Positions 1 through 5,609 of a DNA stretch of 11,204 nt are shown here, one piece after another (position 1 is the first letter of the stretch; each line of letters begins with the position of its first letter). Under the pieces are notes generated by a model that saw only the letters and a program-made list of their open reading frames with translations, did no database searches and was not told the DNA's origin. A program made the position numbers and the translations under genes. Source of the DNA: Crocinitomicaceae bacterium (lineage in GTDB: Bacteria; Bacteroidota; Bacteroidia; Flavobacteriales_D; Crocinitomicaceae); contig JALQTG010000258.1 in NCBI GenBank assembly GCA_023264075.1, positions 1-11,204 on the forward strand. Reading direction: 5' to 3'.

Positions 1-215
1 AGTTCAATACGATTTTTCTTCCAAAAATAAGACTCATAAGGCTGCGTGTCCTCAAACCGCATGTGTCCCATATAAACATACATCAGTGCTGTACGGGAAA
101 AGAAGTACTCAGATTCAGCTGAAACGACCGTGATTTTGTAGTCGGATTGCTTCCGAATATGCCGAGCAGCCGTAATTCCAGCTATTCCGTTCCCAACAAT
201 TACGATGTGCTTCAT
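1..215 (-). CDS. FAD-dependent NAD(P) oxidoreductase (NDH-2-like / pyridine nucleotide-disulfide oxidoreductase family), N-terminal fragment
   Basis: The first 71 codons are present; the gene runs off the left edge. The protein begins MKHIVIVGNGIAGITAARHI, which combines a beta strand with the dinucleotide-binding glycine motif GNGIAG (GxGxxG) and a following helix, the classic FAD ADP-binding Rossmann start. It continues with a strand ITVVSAE ending in an acidic residue, expected for binding the adenosine ribose, and then FFSRTALMYVYMGHM, which resembles the segment after the FAD motif in NADH-dehydrogenase-like and nitrite-reductase-like flavoproteins of Bacteroidota. In the family such enzymes pass electrons from NAD(P)H through FAD to quinones or other acceptors; the exact substrate cannot be read from this fragment. 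The start is the ATG at 215-213. It lies 119 nt downstream of the methyltransferase stop, so it may have its own promoter. Confidence 0.8.
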   Translation of the reverse strand, partial: MKHIVIVGNGIAGITAARHIRKQSDYKITVVSAESEYFFSRTALMYVYMGHMRFEDTQPYESYFWKKNRIE

Positions 216-334
216 TTACTAGCGTTTTTTAACAACATTCCTTCCGACGGATGAAGTTAATGAAACTTACGAAAACAGAGGGTATATTGGTTTTTTAACT
301 TTTAAGATTACTTACTCATGGAGGAACTTTCTTC

Positions 335-1003
335 CTAGTAGTTAGAAGTACCTATCAAATAAAGGACTTTTCCTGGTCCGGACTTCACCTTCCCAACCTT
401 CCAATGAAATTGCCTTTCTTTATCAACATCGGCAATAAGTTGTTTCATCTCTTGGATTGAATATGTTCTAAGTGAAGATACCACTCCATCCCATAAAACG
501 AACAATGGAACTAGCGGAATCAAATATGTAAATAATATTCTCACCCATGAAAACGGTCGAATAAATGGAGTCACTAGAAACACTGAAATAGGAGAAAAAA
601 GCATCGCAAGAATACTAGGCACACTTCTATCCTGTGTTTCTACAATCGCAATTGAGCTATTGGTATCGACCGCATTACGAAGAATTAAACGCGCATCCGA
701 AGGCTTAAAGTGATGCAGTGATAAAAACTGAGTGCGCAATCCTTTCAACTCTTGAGGAACATCCCGAGCATCAATCGACCTGGAATCATACTCCATATTG
801 TCCGTGAGATTTTTGGTGTATTCAAACGCTTTAACATTCGGATAAAAATCCGTCAGTAAAATTTTCAACGATGGAACGCTCTTTCTGAGTGATTCATTGA
901 GTGCTATTAGTCCACCACCGCCTCCAGACCCCAAATCAATAATAGTAGTTGTATTACTTTTAATAAGCGCTTCTTCGATTAAGGGCACAATTGGATTATA
1001 CAT
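335..1003 (-). CDS. Class I SAM-dependent methyltransferase-like protein, apparently N-terminally truncated by an in-frame stop
   Basis: This 222-residue frame has a clear SAM-binding motif I near its start: the strand IIDLGSGGGGG at residues 22-32, then a helix, then LLTDFYP at about residues 49-55, where the Asp would bind the ribose of SAM. A hydrophobic stretch at about residues 130-178 (SILAMLFSPISVFLV, ILFTYLIPLVPLFVLW) suggests membrane association. The target of methylation is unknown. The ATG at 1003 is probably not the ancestral start: the same frame continues 35 codons upstream to an ATG at 1108 with a family-like N-terminus, interrupted only by a TGA at 1030-1028 (see separate entry). 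The gene is therefore either a fresh pseudogene, a shortened protein starting at 1003 behind a poor ribosome site, or carries a sequencing error. It lies downstream of two beta-barrel genes on the same strand. Confidence 0.72.
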   Translation of the reverse strand: MYNPIVPLIEEALIKSNTTTIIDLGSGGGGGLIALNESLRKSVPSLKILLTDFYPNVKAFEYTKNLTDNMEYDSRSIDARDVPQELKGLRTQFLSLHHFKPSDARLILRNAVDTNSSIAIVETQDRSVPSILAMLFSPISVFLVTPFIRPFSWVRILFTYLIPLVPLFVLWDGVVSSLRTYSIQEMKQLIADVDKERQFHWKVGKVKSGPGKVLYLIGTSNY

Positions 1004-1108
1004 TCCCGTTTTATTAGATAGAAACTGTCAGAAATCCGTCATGTAATTCCGGAGAAAATCGGGAAACCATTTTTGATCTTCAAACTCAAACAAATGAACT
1101 CTTGACAT
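1004..1108 (-). pseudogene. Detached N-terminus of the methyltransferase, ended by an in-frame TGA
   Basis: Reading from the ATG at 1108-1106 gives MSRVHLFEFEDQKWFPDFLR followed by NYMTDF, then TGA (1030-1028), then QFLSNKTG, which runs in the same frame directly into the methyltransferase ATG at 1003. From my memory of Bacteroidota SAM methyltransferases with the FEFEDxxWFP...LRNYMTDFLQF start, this is the normal N-terminus, and the TGA sits where a Leu codon is expected; a single change from TTA would produce it. Codon 27 of a 257-codon frame is affected. The ATG at 1108 lies 31 nt after the stop of the preceding gene, a normal spacing for this cluster. TGA is used as a true stop elsewhere here (the GDPD gene ends in TGA), so a reassigned code is unlikely. 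Confidence 0.7.
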
Positions 1109-1139
1109 ACTACTTTTTTATGGTCAGATTATCTGTAAA

Positions 1140-1721
1140 TTATTTCACCACGTCAATATTCCAGCCCAACCCGAAGGAAATTCGAAATTCACTGAGTGAC
1201 TGGCTATTTAATTGATTCACAAAACGACCTTGGATGTATTGCAAATGAACGAATAAATGAAAGATTTTCGGAGCGTAGTAGTTGAATCCAACATGTCCAG
1301 AGATTACTGGTGACCAAGAAGTACTATTAGGAGAGATGGGAAGGGTTGTTTCTAAATTCCCTAGCCGCGCAAAATTAATTCCTGGCTGCAGTCCAACATA
1401 AGGATCAATTGCAGCGCCTTTGCCAAGGTGGTAACTCATCCCCGTGAACAACGAATGAGAAAAGTCAAATGGCTTATTTGTTTTATCTTGACTATCCACA
1501 AAATAAAAACCATCGGCTCTTACGGATACTTTGCTATCTAAGTAATAACTGAGGTCTCCTTTGATGTAAATTTGGGTTGCTTTTGATTCTGTTAATCGTC
1601 CCATCGCAAAAGCACCTTGTGCACGTAAAATTCCTGAGCTCAATTGAAAATCATCTTGTGCTGAGACATTGAATAAAGAATGCACCAACATAACAATGAA
1701 TAGTACTATTTTCCTTTCCAT
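1140..1721 (-). CDS. Predicted outer-membrane beta-barrel protein with signal peptide
   Basis: The protein has 193 residues. It starts with a Sec signal peptide: basic MERK, hydrophobic core IVLFIVMLVHSLF, likely cleavage after VSA before QDDF. The rest is rich in alternating hydrophobic and polar segments with aromatics and glycines, such as IYIKGDLSYYL, VSVRADGFYFV, FTGMSYHLGKG, PYVGLQPGINFA, SGHVGFNYY, FHLFVHLQYIQG and FRISFGLGWNI, which look like 8 or so membrane beta strands. This resembles small OmpA/OmpW-sized barrels of Bacteroidota, but I do not recognise a named family. The start is the ATG at 1721, overlapping the end of the preceding barrel gene by 16 nt, which points to translational coupling of the two. 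Substrate or partner unknown; the coupling suggests the two barrels are made together. Confidence 0.72.
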   Translation of the reverse strand: MERKIVLFIVMLVHSLFNVSAQDDFQLSSGILRAQGAFAMGRLTESKATQIYIKGDLSYYLDSKVSVRADGFYFVDSQDKTNKPFDFSHSLFTGMSYHLGKGAAIDPYVGLQPGINFARLGNLETTLPISPNSTSWSPVISGHVGFNYYAPKIFHLFVHLQYIQGRFVNQLNSQSLSEFRISFGLGWNIDVVK

Positions 1722-2410
1722 AATCGTCCGATTTTCACATTAAAACTCATGGTTGCTAGCAGATGTCCTTCTAAAGAGGCACCGTGACTATGGTCTGAAA
1801 TGGTCAAATAACGCAATCCGTTTTCTTCCACAATTTCTGTATGGATATCATTCCCAAGGTGCGTCATGTATTGAACAGAAAGTGAAATATCCGACCACTG
1901 ATTTAAGTTAAAATGAGTTCCCACCCCCATTTGTATTGCAGAACTCCAGCGCTCTGACTTAAAGTTGGGTAATGCGGACACACCATAAGAAGTGACTTTT
2001 GTGTAATCAAAACAATGTCCCGCCAATAAGTAGGGACTAAATCGTCGGCTATCAGATTTAAACGGGTAAAACATCACTGACCACCCGATATGCACATCTT
2101 CTCGTTTTCCAACGCCGTCAATATCTGTCACGATATAATCCGCAAACCATTCCGATCCTATTTGGCGGTGAAATCGAATTCGAAATTGTCCGCCAGCACC
2201 TAATCCATGATTTCCAGCATCACCGAAAAGACTCGCTGTGGAACGAACGCCTAATTCAAACATTCCAGGATCTTGTGAAAAAGTTTTCACTGTCGCAGGC
2301 TTTGTTGCACAGCGCATAATCATAAAATTACTTTCGTGAACATCTTGTGACAAAGAGTTGTGCGAAACAGTAATGATGATGCCCAGTGTAAGAAGAAGTA
2401 GATTTTTCAT
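1706..2410 (-). CDS. Predicted outer-membrane beta-barrel protein (OmpW/OMP_b-brl-like) with signal peptide
   Basis: The protein has 234 residues from the ATG at 2410, chosen because it directly precedes a signal peptide (MKNLLLLTLGIIITVSHN, likely cut around SLSQ). The frame is open 7 codons further to 2431, but those codons would add FVIINP in front of the signal. The mature part shows beta-hairpin-like pieces: FELGVRSTASLFG, GLGAGGQFRIRFHR, WFADYIVTDI, HIGWSVMFYPF, PYLLAGHCFDY, AIQMGVGTHFNL, DISLSVQYMTHLG and HLLATMSFNVKIG. The pattern of paired strands, acidic and glycine turns and a strand ending near the C-terminus fits a small barrel in the outer membrane. No enzyme motif is visible. 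It is separated from the upstream SUI1 gene by 69 nt with a candidate promoter, and overlaps the following barrel gene by 16 nt. Confidence 0.72.
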   Translation of the reverse strand: MKNLLLLTLGIIITVSHNSLSQDVHESNFMIMRCATKPATVKTFSQDPGMFELGVRSTASLFGDAGNHGLGAGGQFRIRFHRQIGSEWFADYIVTDIDGVGKREDVHIGWSVMFYPFKSDSRRFSPYLLAGHCFDYTKVTSYGVSALPNFKSERWSSAIQMGVGTHFNLNQWSDISLSVQYMTHLGNDIHTEIVEENGLRYLTISDHSHGASLEGHLLATMSFNVKIGRLWKGK

Positions 2411-2428
2411 AGGATTAATTATAACGAA

Positions 2429-2436
2429 CAAATTTA
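2429..2436 (-). promoter_or_regulatory. Candidate Bacteroidota -7 promoter element before the two barrel genes
   Basis: The minus strand reads TAAATTTG here, an exact match to the TAnnTTTG -7 consensus known for the primary sigma factor of Bacteroidota. It lies 18 nt upstream of the ATG at 2410, in the largest gap (69 nt) of the cluster between 9303 and 1140. I do not find a good -33 TTTG at the expected 17-21 nt spacing, so this is a weak call. If real, it would give a very short leader and would make the barrel pair a separate or internal unit. Confidence 0.3.
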
Positions 2437-2479
2437 TAAAGCAATTCCTTTGGATATATTGTGTTCTAAAGGGTATGAT

Positions 2480-2824
2480 TTATCCCCCTTTTCGTTTTGT
2501 TTTATACCCTTTCTTCTCGAGTAACTCAATGACTTTATCACGAAAATTACCTTGAATCAGGATTTCGCCGTCTTTGGCTGTTCCTCCAACTCCACAGGCA
2601 GATTTTAGTTCTTTTGCTAAATCTTTGAGGTCGTCATCGCTCCCAACAAAACCTTCAACCAAAGTTACGTCTTTCCCTTTTCGCTGTTTGCGGTCGATGG
2701 AAACGTAGAGTAGTTGCTGGTTTGGATCAAGTGTTTCTTGTTCTTCATCTTCCTCAAAATTGTACTGAAAATCAGGGTTTGTACTGTAAACCACATCAAT
2801 TTTCTTAAACTTCTTTTTCGCCAT
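2480..2824 (-). CDS. SUI1/YciH-family translation initiation factor (eIF1-like)
   Basis: The protein has 114 residues. The C-terminal two thirds are a SUI1 domain: LLYVSIDRKQRKGKDVTLVE, then GFVGSDDDLKDLAKELKSAC, then GVGGTAKDGEILIQGNF and DKVIELLEKKGYKTKR. The GVGGT-KDG-I-IQG sequence and the basic RKQRKGK stretch are the family signature. In eukaryotes and archaea eIF1/aIF1 helps start-codon selection on the small ribosomal subunit; bacterial YciH is thought to affect initiation fidelity or stress translation, but is less well defined. The N-terminus is basic (MAKKKFKK) followed by an acidic linker (NFEEDEEQE), as is common in Bacteroidota members. The ATG at 2824 is preferred over a TTG two codons upstream. 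It starts 2 nt after the TGA of the GDPD gene, so the two are almost certainly cotranscribed. Confidence 0.93.
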   Translation of the reverse strand: MAKKKFKKIDVVYSTNPDFQYNFEEDEEQETLDPNQQLLYVSIDRKQRKGKDVTLVEGFVGSDDDLKDLAKELKSACGVGGTAKDGEILIQGNFRDKVIELLEKKGYKTKRKGG

Positions 2825-2826
2825 AC

Positions 2827-3636
2827 TCAATTATATTTTTCTACGATTGCAGACTTAACATCTTCTACCAGCAGGTAATCAGGGTGTTTTTGTAATGCCT
2901 CTCGGATTGTAAACGGGGATCGTATTTCAAATAACGCAACTGACTTCCCTAGTAATTGAAGCGCTTGAACTTGTTCTTTTTCTAGTTGGTAGTGACGCAA
3001 ATAGAATCCGTCCACATCGTAAATCGCTAACATATTCAGTGCACCTTCATAGGAAGTAACATCCCTGTAAATCATATATCCTTCATCCAGAAAAGCGGCG
3101 GTGAGCGTATCATAATTAGCGATATAGATAAATTCGACTTCTGGAGCATAGGTAGTTTGCAGTGCATCTATGATGGATTTCAATCGTTCATACACATCGA
3201 AGTAGCGTACGCAATTGCCTAATTTGATATCTAAAAAAACCGTTTTGGGACCTACTGCCCGTGAAAAATCAACTTCACTTAGCCGCGCAATGGATTCATT
3301 ATTGATTGTCGTATAGTGAATGTTAGAAAGTTCTTCCGAAGTGTGGGCACAAATAGTACCAGATCCTGTAGTCTTTTCATCCAATGTAGGATCATGAAAA
3401 AGCCATGCGTCCCCATCTTCACTAAGCTGAAGATCTAATTCGACACCAGCTACTTCTGGTAATGATAGCACGTACTCCACCGCTTCCAAGGAATTCTCAG
3501 GAAAGAACTGATTCGGATTGTATAACCCAGAAGCCACATGTCCTAGAATCTGCACGTCATTATACTCCTGCGTTGCCTTACTACAAGACACGATTGTAGC
3601 GACGATGAGAAGTATATAAGCGATTCTAAAATACAT
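2827..3636 (-). CDS. Glycerophosphodiester phosphodiesterase (GDPD)-family lipoprotein with an altered HR motif
   Basis: The protein has 269 residues from the ATG at 3636; a TTG two codons upstream is less likely. A lipobox (ATIVSC, Cys18) after a hydrophobic segment marks it as a lipoprotein anchored in the cell envelope. The domain follows GDPD order: GHVASG (residues 32-37), FPENSLEAV (45-53), VELDLQLSEDG (65-75, supplying the metal-binding Glu66 and Asp68), FHDPTLDEKTTGSG (His81) and FLDIKLG (Lys138). Family enzymes cleave glycerophosphodiesters such as glycerophosphocholine or glycerophosphoethanolamine to glycerol-3-phosphate and an alcohol, using a divalent metal. Oddly, the near-universal His-Arg pair is His33-Val34, and the C-terminal part (FYLRHYQLE, ALFEIRSP) departs from the usual pattern. 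Activity may be altered. It overlaps the preceding barrel gene by 11 nt. Confidence 0.85.
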   Translation of the reverse strand: MYFRIAYILLIVATIVSCSKATQEYNDVQILGHVASGLYNPNQFFPENSLEAVEYVLSLPEVAGVELDLQLSEDGDAWLFHDPTLDEKTTGSGTICAHTSEELSNIHYTTINNESIARLSEVDFSRAVGPKTVFLDIKLGNCVRYFDVYERLKSIIDALQTTYAPEVEFIYIANYDTLTAAFLDEGYMIYRDVTSYEGALNMLAIYDVDGFYLRHYQLEKEQVQALQLLGKSVALFEIRSPFTIREALQKHPDYLLVEDVKSAIVEKYN

Positions 3637-4120
3637 ACCCAATTCCTAAATTAATAGAATAAGTCCAGAATGATGCTAGCAACTCATTCTTTTGGTTCCA
3701 TTCCCCGCCTTTACCGAAAAAGGCACTTTGAACCAAGATCACGCGTTCTCCATAACTCAACGTGTATCCACCCATCCCCTCTATGTAATTCAATCGCGTT
3801 TGTGGGGACAAACGATATCCACTAAAACGACTCATAACCATTGGAGATAAATGCAATTTATTAGACACTGAATGCAGAACATTATAGCCTAATCCGGCTG
3901 AAAACTGTGGGAACAATCGACCTTGCAAGAACGTGGTTCTCAGTCCTGTCCCCACCGAACTTTCAAAAGTGGCAGCATTCCAAAATTGACCGTTGATTTG
4001 AACCGAAGGATAAGACTCCACTTTTGCCAGCTGATAGACAAAAGAAATCGACGTGTTTTTTCTTTCTTGAGATAAAGAAAAGGTAGAGAACCAACACAAA
4101 ACGAAGCCAATGATTCGCAT
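3626..4120 (-). CDS. Predicted outer-membrane or secreted beta-rich protein with signal peptide
   Basis: The protein has 164 residues from the ATG at 4120, chosen because it begins a signal peptide (MRIIGFVLCWFSTFSLSQ) and leaves a 13-nt gap to the upstream stop; the frame is open 15 codons further, but that would overlap the DUF389 gene end. The mature part has alternating strands such as TSISFVYQLAKV, SVQINGQFWNA, FPQFSAGLGYNV, GMGGYTLSYGERVILVQSAF and a final TYSINLGIGYVF. A C-terminal strand ending in Phe is typical of beta-barrel outer-membrane proteins recognised by the BAM complex. I do not recognise a specific family. It overlaps the following GDPD lipoprotein gene by 11 nt, which suggests the two are made together in the envelope. 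Confidence 0.65.
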   Translation of the reverse strand: MRIIGFVLCWFSTFSLSQERKNTSISFVYQLAKVESYPSVQINGQFWNAATFESSVGTGLRTTFLQGRLFPQFSAGLGYNVLHSVSNKLHLSPMVMSRFSGYRLSPQTRLNYIEGMGGYTLSYGERVILVQSAFFGKGGEWNQKNELLASFWTYSINLGIGYVF

Positions 4121-4133
4121 GAAACGATAAATA

Positions 4134-5600
4134 TTAAAAATTGAAAACTTTAACCTTGCTTCCAACTAGCAAGCCATGATCCTCAAGATATATAACGAGT
4201 TGACGGTATAACTTTTCATTCAATGTATTTCGTTTCGACTCACGAATGTAGGGCTTATACTTAACTGCTATTGAAAATACGGAATCCATGATCTGGTCGG
4301 GGACAGCAGCCACACCAGCATACACTTCAAATGTATCTATCTCGGGAAAGTGTAATTGCAAATTACGTCGCAGTGAGGTAATGTTTAATTGACGTTTTTT
4401 TGCTAATTCCACCTCTTGTTGAACCATGAGAAGTTCTTGTTCCAATAACTCTATCCGATCTTGTTTTTGTTGAATGATATCGAATCCACCTGCACCTGCG
4501 GACGATTCGAGGTCGCGTTTCATTTCTGCCAATTTAGTCTCCAAATCCTCACCTTGGATAACCGTTAGGAATTCAGGTGACAAATTAAAATTATTCATCT
4601 GCTGCTTCCACACCTCTATTACATCCTCAGAAACGACTCTATTCTTTAGTATCAATTCTATTTCGCTATTATTTCCGTTATACTCAAATGAAAAATCCGC
4701 ACGTAAATTTTCATCTACAAGAACGACATTACTTACAAATCTTTTGACATTTTCATTAAACACGGTCTCCTGAACCTTCAAATAGAATAAGTAAACGGAC
4801 GGAATAACTACCAAGAAAAGTGAGATATAAGAATACCAGGTCACCTTTTTCTGAATGCGCGGATTAATGAATTGCCGAAGTGGAAATTTCAGATAGCGGA
4901 CAACAATGATGGTGGACAAGCAAATAAATAACGTATTCAGGAGAAATAAATAGGATGCACCGAAGAAATAATTGAACTCTCCCATTGCAAGTCCATACCC
5001 AGCTGTACACAATGGCGGCATTAGCGCTGTTGCAATTGCAACTCCGGGTATTACAGTACTATTATCCCCTCTGCTCGCTGCAATGATCCCCGCCAAACCA
5101 CCAAAAAAAGCGATAAATACATCCATCAAATTCGGACCAGTTCTTGCTTCTAACTCTGGAGTAAGTTCAGTGATGGGAGAAACTAAAAAGTAAACCCAAG
5201 CAGTAAAAAGTGAAATTCCCACCGCAATTCCGAAATTCTTTAACGATTCTACGATGAGTGCAATGTCGTTTGTACCTACCCCTAAACCGATTCCGCGAAT
5301 TGGACCCATTAATGGTGAAATTAACATCGCACCAATTATGACGGCCGTTGAATTCGTATTTAAACCGACAGAAGCCACAACAATTGAACAAATTAATACC
5401 CAAACGTTTGGTCCTTTAAAATCTATTCCTCTACGAATATTATCAATCGTTGCTCCTACGTCAACTCCTTCTTTAAATGAAACCGTCTCTTTGATAAATG
5501 TTAAGATATTCCGGATATTATATCGCACACTTGGGTTGATCGATATTTTCGTTGGATCGCGCTCTTCAGATGAATTTGGATCGTCGCCACTTTTTGACAT
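4134..5600 (-). CDS. DUF389 (TIGR00341-type) multi-pass membrane protein
   Basis: The protein has 488 residues. The core signature of DUF389 is clear: the segment ASVGLNTNSTAVIIGAMLIS at about residues 76-95, followed by PLMGPIRGIGLGVG. Predicted membrane segments lie at about 64-80, 86-105, 122-140, 159-176, 183-205, 213-235 and 255-274, including ATALMPPLCTAGYGLA. A soluble C-terminal half follows, with a likely coiled coil at about 365-405 rich in Glu, Gln and Leu, then a mixed domain to the end. The family's biochemical role is not established to my knowledge, so none is assigned. The start ATG at 5600 has a usable upstream GAAGGT and lies 9 nt after the patatin stop, so it is very likely cotranscribed with it. 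Confidence 0.92.
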   Translation of the reverse strand: MSKSGDDPNSSEERDPTKISINPSVRYNIRNILTFIKETVSFKEGVDVGATIDNIRRGIDFKGPNVWVLICSIVVASVGLNTNSTAVIIGAMLISPLMGPIRGIGLGVGTNDIALIVESLKNFGIAVGISLFTAWVYFLVSPITELTPELEARTGPNLMDVFIAFFGGLAGIIAASRGDNSTVIPGVAIATALMPPLCTAGYGLAMGEFNYFFGASYLFLLNTLFICLSTIIVVRYLKFPLRQFINPRIQKKVTWYSYISLFLVVIPSVYLFYLKVQETVFNENVKRFVSNVVLVDENLRADFSFEYNGNNSEIELILKNRVVSEDVIEVWKQQMNNFNLSPEFLTVIQGEDLETKLAEMKRDLESSAGAGGFDIIQQKQDRIELLEQELLMVQQEVELAKKRQLNITSLRRNLQLHFPEIDTFEVYAGVAAVPDQIMDSVFSIAVKYKPYIRESKRNTLNEKLYRQLVIYLEDHGLLVGSKVKVFNF

Positions 5601-5609
5601 ACCTTCGTT

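Noticed and set aside
320..335. Hairpin GGAGGAA-ct-TTCTTCC at the end of the methyltransferase gene
   Set aside because: The loop is only 2 nt, one pair is a mismatch or wobble, and no T-tract follows in the minus direction, so it is not a convincing terminator.
1028..1030. TGA as selenocysteine or a reassigned codon
   Set aside because: TGA ends the GDPD gene normally, and the expected residue here is Leu, not Cys or Sec; a nonsense change is simpler.
2358..2555. Plus-strand 65-codon frame across the gap between a barrel gene and SUI1
   Set aside because: It overlaps the ends of two supported minus-strand genes and its sequence shows no protein-like conservation signal.
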